From the NCBI GenBank assembly GCA_947258835.1, contig CAMYJY010000062.1:1-13212 (forward strand): a stretch of DNA of 13,212 nt, given 5' to 3'. The notes under the pieces are model-generated. The model was not told where the DNA came from, ran no database searches, and was given only the letters and a program-made list of their open reading frames with translations. Both the position numbers and the translations under genes were made by a program. Positions within the stretch are counted from its first letter, which is position 1; every line of letters begins with the position of its first letter. The DNA is from an uncultured Pirellulales bacterium. Lineage in GTDB: Bacteria; Planctomycetota; Planctomycetia; Pirellulales; Lacipirellulaceae. Positions 1-7,246 of the stretch are shown in pieces.

Positions 1-681
1 GATTTTGCCAGCATGCTGGTGGAGCGATTCACGACCTATCACCGCCGCAGCTACGTCTGCAAAAGCGGCGTGGGGGATGTGCTCATCGGGGCCGCGGCCT
101 CCGTGGCCGATATGAACGGGGTGCCGAAGGCCTCGCACATCAAGGACAAATTGGTGGAAATGTCTCACCTCAATGAGACCATTTTTGCCACCGGCATCGC
201 GGCCTCGCATCAAGGCTATCAAACCAAGTCAGGATGTTTTCAGTGCGATGACATGCTGGCCAATGTGTGCAAGCACCACGTGACCAAACTGCCTTTCCAA
301 ATATCTCAGATGGCCCAGGACTTGGGCGGGGGTTTTGTCTCCACACTCCCCTCGGAGGCCGACCTGAATCATTCCGAAATTGGCAGCCTGCTGAAAAAAT
401 ACCTCCGCGGCAGTGCCTCCTACAGCACCGAAGATCGCATCCGCATCTTGCGGTTGATCGAAAACATGACCATGGGTCGGAATGCGGTCGGGTATCTCAC
501 CGAAAGTGTCCACGGAGCCGGTTCACCTCAAGCGCAGCGGATTCAAATTGGTCGCATGATGCAGCTGGAGTATAAGAAACGTCTGGCAAAAGTCTTGGCG
601 GGCATTGAAGTCGACGCGGACAAAACCGCACTTTGCCAAGAACTGGGAGATTACTTTGAACGGGTGTTTAAGGTGCAGTAA
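1..681 (+). CDS. abfD: 4-hydroxybutyryl-CoA dehydratase / vinylacetyl-CoA isomerase, C-terminal part (partial)
   Basis: The reading frame is open from base 1, so the gene starts outside the window; about 226 of the roughly 490 residues usual for the family are present. The family uses FAD and a [4Fe-4S] cluster to dehydrate 4-hydroxybutyryl-CoA to crotonyl-CoA in GABA/4-hydroxybutyrate metabolism. Visible family features are the HRRSYVCKSGVGD stretch (fragment residues 14-26), AKHI-like ASHIKDKLVEMSHLNET, NVCKHHVTKLPFQIS, LGGGFVSTLPSE, STEDRIRILRLIENMT and LTESVHGAGSPQAQR. The first contains the His and Cys that bind the cluster in the Clostridium enzyme (H292, C299 from memory) and the catalytic Tyr; the last contains the probable catalytic Glu. 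Here His and Cys are 6 apart, not 7. The two N-terminal ligand cysteines lie outside the window. The C-terminus is somewhat longer than I recall for the clostridial enzyme. The related 4-hydroxyphenylacetate 3-hydroxylase flavoproteins lack the Cys and fit less well. Confidence 0.92.
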   Translation, partial: DFASMLVERFTTYHRRSYVCKSGVGDVLIGAAASVADMNGVPKASHIKDKLVEMSHLNETIFATGIAASHQGYQTKSGCFQCDDMLANVCKHHVTKLPFQISQMAQDLGGGFVSTLPSEADLNHSEIGSLLKKYLRGSASYSTEDRIRILRLIENMTMGRNAVGYLTESVHGAGSPQAQRIQIGRMMQLEYKKRLAKVLAGIEVDADKTALCQELGDYFERVFKVQ

Positions 682-705
682 TGCGTCCGCGTAGTACGCG
701 TAGGC

Positions 706-727
706 TGGGGCGCAGCCCCACCTCTTT
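706..727 (+). terminator. Possible terminator hairpin after the dehydratase gene
   Basis: A six-base-pair stem (TGGGGC at 706-711 with GCCCCA at 715-720, loop GCA) lies 25 bases after the stop codon and is followed by CCTCTTT. The T-run is short, so this is a weak candidate for intrinsic termination. Just upstream, 688-700 is a 13-base palindrome centred on GTAGTAC. Both could equally be parts of a repeat flanking the mobile unit. Confidence 0.3.
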
Positions 728-759
728 ATGTGTGATGTGAGATGTGTGATATTTGATGT
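728..759 (+). repeat. Left outer inverted-repeat arm of the transposase unit
   Basis: This 32-base arm pairs with 1540-1571, with two adjacent mismatches (GT at 746-747 against AA). It contains two overlapping copies of a TGTGATGTGAGATGT-like word, so part of the arm resembles a short degenerate tandem repeat. Confidence 0.75.
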
Positions 760-795
760 AGGGGACAACCTGCGTATCATAAAGATCGGAGCAAA

Positions 796-809
796 AAAAA
801 GGGGACATT
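796..809 (+). repeat. Left inner inverted-repeat arm (AAAAAGGGGACATT)
   Basis: A perfect 14-base inverted match to 1522-1535. It ends directly next to the transposase stop codon (810-812). From memory, a GGGGACATTCTAC-like word is common beside IS200-like/RAYT genes in several bacterial groups, so it may be a transposase recognition site. Confidence 0.7.
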
Positions 810-1475
810 CTACTTTTTTGACTTAGAAGGACGCCCACGCTTCCGCAAGGAAGATTCCAGCCCAAGCGACCTGGCCGTGTTCTTTTGCCACTTTTCGTCT
901 CCGAAGGGCGCGCCCCGGGCAACGCAATTGCGTAGTGCTGCTAGTTCAGCTTCCGTTTCCACGCCGTTGACGTAGTTAGTCCAGCCGCGGAATTTTGTCA
1001 GCGGCCCTTCCGAAAGCAGCCCTTCTGGAGCACTCCGCGCAGTCGGCTTGAGACTCGACCACTGCCAATCTTGACTTCGTCGTACCATACTGGCTCGTAA
1101 GGGATTGCGCTCCACATACCGCAACACCGTCCAGTAGTGCTCGTCATCTTGGATGGGAAATGCTTTGAATCGGCCTTGCCACACATGACCACTACCATGG
1201 TAGTGGCGGTGGTAACGGCGAACGTGCGAGGTCATGAACCACTGCATCCAACGACTGAGATCACCATCATTGTATGGCCACAGCAACAAGTGGAAGTGGT
1301 TCGGCATCAGGCAGTAGCCAGTCAGACGCATTGGCAATCGCTGGTGTGCTTCAACCATCAGTTGAACAAGCGCTGCAAAGTCGTTGTTGTTATGAAACAC
1401 ATTCTGTTGTGCGTTACCACGATTGAGAACGTGGTACACGTATCCCCCACGAGAGGCTCTTGCGGTTCTGGGCAT
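810..1475 (-). CDS. REP-associated tyrosine transposase (IS200/IS605-like Y1 transposase)
   Basis: Encodes 221 residues, typical for this family. The chosen ATG (1473-1475) gives the usual N-terminus MPRTARASRGGYVYHVLNRG; the frame stays open upstream to 1571, but that stretch is the inverted-repeat arm. The HUH motif appears as PNHFHLLLWP (His60, His62) after the characteristic GYCLMPNH, and VWQGRFKAFPI and RYVERNPLRASMV follow, with Tyr120 the probable nucleophile. The WQWSS motif (about 137-141) is typical of RAYTs. The basic C-terminus (KRGRPSKSKK) could bind DNA. All key residues are present and the frame is intact, so it may be active. RAYTs are HUH single-strand DNA nucleases thought to act on palindromic REP sequences. 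It is a lone gene inserted between the dehydratase and the exported-protein cluster. Confidence 0.93.
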   Translation of the reverse strand: MPRTARASRGGYVYHVLNRGNAQQNVFHNNNDFAALVQLMVEAHQRLPMRLTGYCLMPNHFHLLLWPYNDGDLSRWMQWFMTSHVRRYHRHYHGSGHVWQGRFKAFPIQDDEHYWTVLRYVERNPLRASMVRRSQDWQWSSLKPTARSAPEGLLSEGPLTKFRGWTNYVNGVETEAELAALRNCVARGAPFGDEKWQKNTARSLGLESSLRKRGRPSKSKK

Positions 1476-1521
1476 ACTGCTAGCCTGGCAATTCAATGGA
1501 CATAACAGAAGATAAAAGCAC

Positions 1522-1535
1522 AATGTCCCCTTTTT
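1522..1535 (-). repeat. Right inner inverted-repeat arm
   Basis: Perfect 14-base inverted partner of 796-809, lying 46 bases upstream of the transposase start codon, where it could overlap the gene's promoter. Confidence 0.7.
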
Positions 1536-1539
1536 ATTC

Positions 1540-1571
1540 ACATCAAATATCTTACATCTCACATCACACAT
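1540..1571 (-). repeat. Right outer inverted-repeat arm of the transposase unit
   Basis: Inverted partner of 728-759 (30 of 32 positions). It ends 35 bases before the stop codon of the large exported-protein gene at 1607. Confidence 0.75.
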
Positions 1572-1606
1572 TCCCCGTGGGTGCCACCCTCAAATCGAGC
1601 AACACC

Positions 1607-3805
1607 TCACGGCCCGGGCAGTGCCGAGGCGCTGCTGCCGAAGAGGCCGTGCTCGTCGACCTCCCACCGGCTGACCATCACTCCCAACATCGTGCTAGCC
1701 TCCCGCCGGCTGGGTAGCAGTTCCGCCGCCAAGGCCAACCATGCCAGGTGGCTGGCTTTGTCTGCCTCGTCCCCCGCCAACTCCTGGACAGACTCCGTCC
1801 ACTGCTCCAAGTGTTTTTCCAGTCTCACCCGCAGCTGCTGCAGCGAGCGTTTGCCATCGCTGACGGTACCGACCACTCCGGGCTCCAGCGGCAGCAGCGC
1901 TGCGGCTTGGTCCCAGAGGGAACTGCCCCGCAACGCAGCCTTTCCCACGGGGGGATTATTCAGCGAGGAGAGCACCTCTTCCAACACATGGCTGCCCCAA
2001 GCCAACACCAAGGAACCGTTGCCCAAAAACAGCCCGCCCGCGACTCCATCCCGCTGCAACCGCCACCCGCTAAATCCTTGCTCCTCAGCAAACTCCAGCC
2101 CCGGGGCCATCTTGGCCCAGGGCGTAAGCGCTTTAAAAATCCGCGACCACAGCTGCTGGTCCCGCACCCGCCACACCAACGCCAAACGTTGTTGCCCACC
2201 GGTAGGATCCTCTGCGTCCGAGCCAAAATGCAGCAGCAGATGCCGATTCCCCAAGGAACTTAGCACCTCGCCCAAGCTGGCCCCCGCAAAGGCTTGGGCC
2301 TGGGCCTCCAGCACCGCGATCGTGCCGGCCATGCGCTCGGGAAACGCTTGCACCAGCTGCTCCTGCAACAGCTCATAGGCCTGCCCAGCATCGAAACTCC
2401 ACTGGCTGTAGCTGAGCACACCGGCGGGCACCCAGGCCGGGGGATCGCTAGGCAAGGGTTCTTGATCGATCAGCCGCATCAATCCTCTGCGCGGAGCAGG
2501 GAGGGCGATGGCCAACTGAGTCTGCCAGATCGCGTCGCGCAGCACGGAACGCGAGGCAAAGGGGCCCACTCCGTCAAGTCCCAACAACGCATCCATCTGT
2601 GCGCCCTGCTCCTCGTCCGACGCGCGGGCCCGTAACAGCGCAAGGACGGGAGCCACATCCCCAAAGATTTCCCACGCCGGCATACCGTCTAAATCCAGCA
2701 CCCGCGCTACCGCGGGATCAGCCGCGACCTGCCCAATAAACCCAGCCGCATCCCCCGCCGACCGGCGCGCCAATAGCTGGCCCAGCGTGTCGGCCAGCTG
2801 CTCGGCAACCGCATCGACAGCCTCTTCCCCCACAGCTGCCAAACTGTGCACCACCAGCAGACGCTCGCCCACCAGACTGAGCAGTACGATGTGGTACCGA
2901 GTCGTTTTCACCGCACTGGCCTGCCACTCCCGGTAGGCCTGCTCCCAGGCGGCCTGCCGCTGCTCCGCGGAAAGATCATTGTACTGCTCGTCCAAATCAA
3001 ATTTCGCCGTGTGCTCTACGCCAATCACGGGAATTTGAAACTGCTGGACGGGCATGTCCGCCAGCATCAGATCGATCTGCGTGATAGGATGCTCCGCGTC
3101 TTGCTCTTCAATGGCTTGCGTAATTGCCTCCAACAACCGCCGGCCCAGCTGGGCCCCCGGCTCCATCCAGGCCAGGCCGGTAAATGCCGGCTCGGTCTCC
3201 GGCGGCGCGGACATCATCATGGCATAGCCCGACTCCCCGGCCAACAAACCAAGCAACTCGCGGGCCTCCAATCCATACGCGGCCAACTGCGTTTGGAGCT
3301 GGGACCAGTCGGTCAACGTGTCGGAGGCCAGCAGTTGAGCGATCGCCTGCTGTCTGGCTTCGCTCCACATCACCGCGCCCAACATGGTCTCCTCGACGAG
3401 GGTCTCGGCCAAGACTTGCCCGGCTGGCACACGCACCGCAACCACCGTTTCCTCTGGCAAAATGTTCCAAATCTGCTCGACCGCCGCGATGGCGTCAGAC
3501 GACTGGGCATAGCAACAGAAAGACATCCAACCGCCAAAAATCAGCAGCGCCGCCAGGCCACCAGCCACCCGACGGATCCATCGCCCACCGGTGTTGTCTT
3601 GTGACGCACGCCTTTCAACTGTTTTGTGCTGCCATCCGTCCCGACCGTGGGATACCTCCCCTGTACAAACGGTAAAAATCTTTGAATCTTGCGCAAATTT
3701 GAGCGACCAACGGGAGCGGGCAAGCGCTTTCCGAGCGGCAGCTCGCTTTGGTTGGCGGCCCCCCGGTCGAGCCGGGGGCAGGCTCTGCCGCCCTGTGCGC
3801 CGCAT
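1607..3805 (-). CDS. Large exported protein of unknown function (DUF3352-like)
   Basis: Encodes 732 residues if translation starts at the ATG 3803-3805, which has an AGGAG five bases upstream. A signal-peptide-like segment lies unusually far in, at about residues 75-100: RWIRR, then a hydrophobic run VAGGLAALLIFGG, then CCYAQ with likely cleavage before Q. The next part, NILPEETVVAVRVPAGQVLAETLVEETMLG, resembles planctomycete exported proteins assigned to DUF3352, though I cannot confirm that without a profile search. The rest is alternating helical and strand-like sequence with no catalytic motif I recognise. The first 74 residues include a translated copy of the GC-rich palindromic repeat (3751-3793). 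An alternative GTG start at 3568 would remove the extension, but also the positive charges before the hydrophobic core, and it has no clear ribosome binding site. A TTG at 3853 keeps the frame open further upstream. It lies 84 bases downstream of the protease gene and may be cotranscribed with it. Confidence 0.8.
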   Translation of the reverse strand: MRRTGRQSLPPARPGGRQPKRAAARKALARSRWSLKFAQDSKIFTVCTGEVSHGRDGWQHKTVERRASQDNTGGRWIRRVAGGLAALLIFGGWMSFCCYAQSSDAIAAVEQIWNILPEETVVAVRVPAGQVLAETLVEETMLGAVMWSEARQQAIAQLLASDTLTDWSQLQTQLAAYGLEARELLGLLAGESGYAMMMSAPPETEPAFTGLAWMEPGAQLGRRLLEAITQAIEEQDAEHPITQIDLMLADMPVQQFQIPVIGVEHTAKFDLDEQYNDLSAEQRQAAWEQAYREWQASAVKTTRYHIVLLSLVGERLLVVHSLAAVGEEAVDAVAEQLADTLGQLLARRSAGDAAGFIGQVAADPAVARVLDLDGMPAWEIFGDVAPVLALLRARASDEEQGAQMDALLGLDGVGPFASRSVLRDAIWQTQLAIALPAPRRGLMRLIDQEPLPSDPPAWVPAGVLSYSQWSFDAGQAYELLQEQLVQAFPERMAGTIAVLEAQAQAFAGASLGEVLSSLGNRHLLLHFGSDAEDPTGGQQRLALVWRVRDQQLWSRIFKALTPWAKMAPGLEFAEEQGFSGWRLQRDGVAGGLFLGNGSLVLAWGSHVLEEVLSSLNNPPVGKAALRGSSLWDQAAALLPLEPGVVGTVSDGKRSLQQLRVRLEKHLEQWTESVQELAGDEADKASHLAWLALAAELLPSRREASTMLGVMVSRWEVDEHGLFGSSASALPGP
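3751..3793 (-). repeat. GC-rich palindromic repeat, copy A (inside the 5' end of the exported-protein gene)
   Basis: Inner stem CCCCCGG (760-766 of the 3 kb block, i.e. 3760-3766) pairs with CCGGGGG (3772-3778) across loop TCGAG. Outer stem GGCGG (3754-3758) pairs with CCGCC (3788-3792). On the minus strand it reads GGCAGAGCCTGCCCCCGGCT and onward, matching copies B, C and D. It starts about 10 bases inside the gene's ATG. Confidence 0.85.
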
Positions 3806-3810
3806 ATTAT

Positions 3811-3815
3811 CTCCT
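3811..3815 (-). promoter_or_regulatory. Shine-Dalgarno AGGAG for the start at 3805
   Basis: On the minus strand the sequence reads CAGGAGATAATATG, a strong ribosome binding site five bases before the ATG. It is the main reason for choosing the 3805 start, despite the repeat-derived extension that this start implies. Confidence 0.65.
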
Positions 3816-3889
3816 GAAAAAAACGAGATGCACTCTGAGACGGATGCCCACAACCGCTGCCGGCAGGCCAGTGCTGATCGAGCGAGCGC

Positions 3890-4837
3890 TCAGTCGGCCT
3901 GCGGTTCCGTCTCCCGCCAGGGAGGCGCGTGGTACTTCACGCCATTTTGCGGTTGGGTGGAATCGAACAAATACGCATCCCGGTGCTTTAAGAAATCAAT
4001 CAAATCCGGCGCGGGGATACCAAAGGCCAAGCCGCTGAAAAAACTGTAACCCGCACAGACGACGCCCACGACTTCGCCGCGGGCATTGAACAACGGTCCG
4101 CCACTATTGCCCGGATTGATCGAGGCATCGGTCTGAATAAAACGCAACTGCCCGAGCGTCCGCGTGGTAGAGCTCACGATGCCCTGCGTGACCGAGCGTT
4201 CCAGGCCCAGGGGATTGCCAATGGCAAAGACCAAGTCCCCCACCCGCACAGTCGACCGGGATGCGAGGACCACATGCTGGAGCTGAAAATCTCCTAATTC
4301 CTGCAAATCAAGTTGCAACAGGGCCAAATCCCGCAGCGGATGCAGGGCCAGGATTTTCACCTGCTTGAGCTGCCGCTTTTGATAGCCTTGCGACTTCCGC
4401 TGAAACACGGTGACAACCACGTTGAGATTTTCTTCCACCACATGATAATTGGTAATCAAATGCCCCGCGTCACTAATGAGAAAACCACTGCCCATACCGC
4501 TCGGCGTCGCCACCGTGACGACCGCATCCCCATAGCGCTTGACCAGCTGGGGTACGGGCGCTTCGGCTAAACGTCCCAGTGTATAAAACTCCTTGTCGGT
4601 GGTTTGGCCAGACGTCTGCTGCGCAGCAGGGCCTACCGCCAGCACCTGCCGGGCGGCGATGGTTACCACCTCGTGGCCTAAGTCCAGCACCACACGGTCC
4701 GCCGTTTTTTGCAGGAGGGTGGCCGTCACCTGGGCCCCGCCCACCAGCTGGACAGTGACCAACTCGGCTGCCGCCAGCGGACCAGCCGCGCTGAAGACCC
4801 AACTCCAAAATAAAATAACTGGGCAATAATATTTCAT
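3890..4837 (-). CDS. Exported trypsin-like serine protease (HtrA/DegP-type, no PDZ domain)
   Basis: Encodes 315 residues. The start ATG (4837-4835) overlaps the stop of the preceding gene as ATGA, which settles the start. MKYYCPVILFWSWVFSAAGPLAAA is a signal peptide with likely cleavage after AAA. A small beta-rich module follows (about 25-70: LVTVQLVGGAQVTATLLQ). The chymotrypsin-fold domain then shows GMGSGFLIS, His in LITNYHVV, Asp in LRDLALLQL and Ser in INPGNSGGPLFN, so the catalytic triad is complete. The chain ends about 60 residues after the active serine, leaving no room for the C-terminal PDZ domain found in DegP/DegQ. It probably acts in the periplasm or at the cell surface. Translational coupling to the FG-GAP protein suggests that the two are made in fixed ratio and may work together, but the substrate cannot be read from the sequence. 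Confidence 0.95.
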   Translation of the reverse strand: MKYYCPVILFWSWVFSAAGPLAAAELVTVQLVGGAQVTATLLQKTADRVVLDLGHEVVTIAARQVLAVGPAAQQTSGQTTDKEFYTLGRLAEAPVPQLVKRYGDAVVTVATPSGMGSGFLISDAGHLITNYHVVEENLNVVVTVFQRKSQGYQKRQLKQVKILALHPLRDLALLQLDLQELGDFQLQHVVLASRSTVRVGDLVFAIGNPLGLERSVTQGIVSSTTRTLGQLRFIQTDASINPGNSGGPLFNARGEVVGVVCAGYSFFSGLAFGIPAPDLIDFLKHRDAYLFDSTQPQNGVKYHAPPWRETEPQAD

Positions 4838-7023
4838 AACTTTTTGGAACCCAAATATACCAGGAGACGGTCGTGACACAGCAGCGCTAAATCTTGCTTT
4901 CCATCGCCGTCAAAATCGGCGGCCACCACGCTCCGCGGTTCGGCGACTAAATTATCCGAGTCGTCTCTGTAGGGATAGACCTTGTCGTCAAATACGGGCC
5001 AGATCAGCAACGGTTGCAGGGTGCCGTCGCAGGCGGCCAGCACCGTCAACCGATGCCGCAGGTGGTCGTACACGATCAACTCGTCACACCCGTCCCCATC
5101 GATATCGGTCGTACTTAAGCGGTGGAGCCCCGTTTTACGCACTCCCCGCGCACGGCCAACCCGCTGGTCCACAACACCTTGCAGCTGCAATTCGGGGGCC
5201 CGCCCCGGCTCCAGCTGCGTCACCCGGTCATGCCCCACCAACAACATCTCCAAAACCGGATCGTGGCGAAGGCCCACGCCTTGCACGACTTTTACTCGCT
5301 CGACCGATCGGCTCAAACGCGACGCGTCAATCTCAATCCGGTGCAAGTAGGGACTGTCCCGTTCGAGGGCCCAGCCGCTCGCTGCATCCTCAGCCACGTA
5401 AGCGGTCAAGGCCTGACCGTGAGGCAACATGACTTGCTCGCGGCTTTGCAGGTCGTCACCCAACCACTGCAACACACCGTCCGCCAGCCGTCTGAGTTCT
5501 ACCCCTTTGCCCACAGCCACCAACTTAAAATCTGCCAGCGAGGCCTTCTTGAGATGCGTTGGCGAACGCACTTCCGCACGGTCTCCTACGAGTTGAAATA
5601 GTTTGAGCGCGCGGCCCCGGGACTCCTTGACCAACAGCCGCTGTCCACCAATCCACAACACCTGATCCGCCTTGCCGCCAACTTCCGGAAAACGGATGGG
5701 CCGTGGGTCCGGTATCTCAGGTCCAGCCACATAGAGATCCAGGTGCTGGCCTACTTTTTGCACCCACCAGGTCCAAGGCCCTACCGAGTCGAGCGCCAAA
5801 ATTTTCCGCTCCGACTGGGAGGCCGACTGAGGCCAAGGCCGCGGATAAGTCAACCTACCATTCTTCCAGCGGCTGCGACTTAAATCCGCCCCGTTTTTGG
5901 TCCACAGCAAGAGCGTTTCCGGCTGGGCACTCAACGTGGCCAGGGACCGGATGTCGGTCAGCGCGGGGTAGTCCTGCTGCGTTTCCCATCCTGCCGCTCC
6001 CAAACGATAACTGAGCAGCCGCGGCGCACGGCGATCGGCCACGACCAGCGCGCGGTGCTTTCCCTGCCGCATCCCACACCACACCGCCTGCAAACCGTCT
6101 TCCAGCGCCAGCGGACGCCGCATGCCAAAAGGACTGTCAGCTCCCGCACCCAAGGCATAGGAACGCAGGATGCCCCGTACGCGGCCATCCAGGATGGCCA
6201 ACTGAGCTGCGGCCCCACTTTGGAATAGCTCCACATCCTTCACGGCGCGATCCAGCAACACAGCGGCAGGTGTCAGGACGCCCGTCTCCGCACAGCGATA
6301 CCACCGCACCGAGGCATCGGCCTCGCGGGTCTGTTCGATCAGATCGCGGCGACCGTCGCCGTCAAGGTCGGCCAACCACCAAGCGACACGGCCTTGCTGC
6401 TCGCGAGGCGTGAGCCAACCCGCACGGCCTCCCGGGGTCAGCGGGAGCTGCTGGATACCATCTTCCAGACTCACCAACAACTGCCAGCCGCCAGCAGGCA
6501 GACTGCGTAGCAGCAACGTGTCCCGGGAAGCCGGAATTTTGCCCCGCAGTAAGTCGAGCTTAAAATGCCGCTGCCAGGCACCCTGCTGCCACCTGTAGAC
6601 GACAACCTGGTTCGGCGGTGACATCAGCACGATCAGTTCCGGCAATCCGTCGTGATTTAGGTCCCGCGCCAACACATCTCGGGGTACGTGCTCCAGCCGC
6701 AACTCCTGGTGCTCTATCTCCCGGGCCAGCGGCAACTCATTGGGCTGTGGGACCTCGCCACCGGCGGTCAGACTCCCCGTCTCCGCTGCAGCCGACACGT
6801 CACGCCAATGGTACAGGTCCAGACGCGCACGCCGGCTGTTGACGACAATCAGCTCTGCCCGGCCATCGCCGTCCAAATCGGCCGCGCGGATAATGTGAGG
6901 TCGGCCCTGCTGTTCCACCACCCGCCAATCCTGCCAACCCGCAAATTCTCCGCTCACTGCCGGTGATAGAAAGAGCTGTAGGCCCAGCACAAGCGCACTG
7001 GCGGCCCTAATAAAATGCGTCAA
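4834..7023 (-). CDS. Secreted FG-GAP/VCBS repeat (beta-propeller-like) protein
   Basis: Encodes 729 residues. The start is TTG (7023-7021), supported by the GAGGAGGA ribosome binding site seven bases upstream. MTHFIRAASALVLGLQLFLSPAVSG is a signal peptide with cleavage near residue 25. Calcium-binding FG-GAP-type loops are seen at about 49-57 (DLDGDGRAE), 121-129 (DLNHDGLPE), 219-227 (DLDGDGRRD), 640-648 (DIDGDGCDE) and 703-711 (DFDGDGKQD), each followed by a hydrophobic strand such as LIV or LALL. The two clusters of loops at the ends with a degenerate middle suggest a propeller, or two partial ones. Such proteins are common in planctomycetes and generally mediate extracellular or periplasmic binding; no enzyme motif is visible. 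Its stop overlaps the start of the protease (ATGA). It is the first gene of the minus-strand run and has a repeat hairpin directly upstream of its ribosome binding site. Confidence 0.93.
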   Translation of the reverse strand: MTHFIRAASALVLGLQLFLSPAVSGEFAGWQDWRVVEQQGRPHIIRAADLDGDGRAELIVVNSRRARLDLYHWRDVSAAAETGSLTAGGEVPQPNELPLAREIEHQELRLEHVPRDVLARDLNHDGLPELIVLMSPPNQVVVYRWQQGAWQRHFKLDLLRGKIPASRDTLLLRSLPAGGWQLLVSLEDGIQQLPLTPGGRAGWLTPREQQGRVAWWLADLDGDGRRDLIEQTREADASVRWYRCAETGVLTPAAVLLDRAVKDVELFQSGAAAQLAILDGRVRGILRSYALGAGADSPFGMRRPLALEDGLQAVWCGMRQGKHRALVVADRRAPRLLSYRLGAAGWETQQDYPALTDIRSLATLSAQPETLLLWTKNGADLSRSRWKNGRLTYPRPWPQSASQSERKILALDSVGPWTWWVQKVGQHLDLYVAGPEIPDPRPIRFPEVGGKADQVLWIGGQRLLVKESRGRALKLFQLVGDRAEVRSPTHLKKASLADFKLVAVGKGVELRRLADGVLQWLGDDLQSREQVMLPHGQALTAYVAEDAASGWALERDSPYLHRIEIDASRLSRSVERVKVVQGVGLRHDPVLEMLLVGHDRVTQLEPGRAPELQLQGVVDQRVGRARGVRKTGLHRLSTTDIDGDGCDELIVYDHLRHRLTVLAACDGTLQPLLIWPVFDDKVYPYRDDSDNLVAEPRSVVAADFDGDGKQDLALLCHDRLLVYLGSKKL

Positions 7024-7030
7024 AATAATT

Positions 7031-7038
7031 TCCTCCTC
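7031..7038 (-). promoter_or_regulatory. Strong Shine-Dalgarno for the TTG start at 7023
   Basis: The minus strand reads GAGGAGGAAATTATTTTG. The near-perfect ribosome binding site places the start at TTG; the nearest alternatives lack such a site. Confidence 0.8.
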
Positions 7039-7043
7039 TCAAA

Positions 7044-7081
7044 GCGGCGGAGCCTACCCCCGGCTGGAACGGGGGGCCGCC
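7044..7081 (+). repeat. GC-rich palindromic repeat, copy B
   Basis: It reads GCGGCGGAGCCTACCCCCGG, then a short loop, then GGGGGGCCGCC. Inner CCCCC pairs with GGGGG and outer GGCGG (7046-7050) with CCGCC (7077-7081). It ends six bases from the ribosome binding site of the FG-GAP gene, so the hairpin would lie in that gene's 5' leader. Confidence 0.85.
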
Positions 7082-7146
7082 AGTCCCTACGAATCGCTTA
7101 GCTTAACATCTCCGTTCCCCCTCAACTACCAGGCTGGCCACCGCCC

Positions 7147-7221
7147 ACGTCATTCCCGCGCAGGCGGGAATCCAGTAACAGGCGCGGTTAGTCTAGATTC
7201 CCGCCTGCGCGGGAATGACGT
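7147..7221. repeat. Perfect 26-base inverted repeat of the ATTCCCGC..GCGGGAAT type
   Basis: Arms 7147-7172 and 7196-7221 are exact reverse complements with a 23-base spacer. Each arm also has its own smaller palindrome, ATTCCCGC-GCAG-GCGGGAAT. This word is a widespread intergenic repeat in bacteria, resembling the Neisseria dRS3 core; the family assignment is from memory. The arrangement suggests a small non-autonomous element or two copies inserted head to head. Confidence 0.85.
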
Positions 7222-7246
7222 AGGAGAGCGTCGGGAATGACGTAGG
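7210..7246 (+). repeat. 15-base direct repeat, period 22
   Basis: CGGGAATGACGTAGG occurs at 7210-7224 and again at 7232-7246. The first copy overlaps the end of the 26-base inverted repeat, so the second looks like a truncated third copy of the same repeat unit. Confidence 0.7.

Larger units (their letters stand above)
728..1571. mobile_element. Y1-transposase unit bounded by nested inverted repeats
   Basis: The transposase gene lies between outer arms 728-759 and 1540-1571, which match in inverted orientation at 30 of 32 positions. Inner arms 796-809 and 1522-1535 (AAAAAGGGGACATT) are a perfect 14-base inverted match. The outer arm is itself internally repetitive (ATGTGTGATGTGAGATGT then GATATTTGATGT). 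The outer-to-inner distance is 36 bases on the left and 4 on the right, so the left side carries about 32 extra bases. I see no obvious target duplication. Y1 elements normally have subterminal hairpins and not long terminal inverted repeats, so the true ends are uncertain. Confidence 0.6.

Noticed and set aside
1476..1571. Longer transposase start at 1571
   Set aside because: The extra 32 codons lie in the inverted-repeat arms, and the family N-terminus begins at MPRTARA.
1581..2378. 265-codon plus-strand frame
   Set aside because: It is antisense to the large exported-protein gene, Ser/Pro-rich, with no motif and no ribosome binding site.
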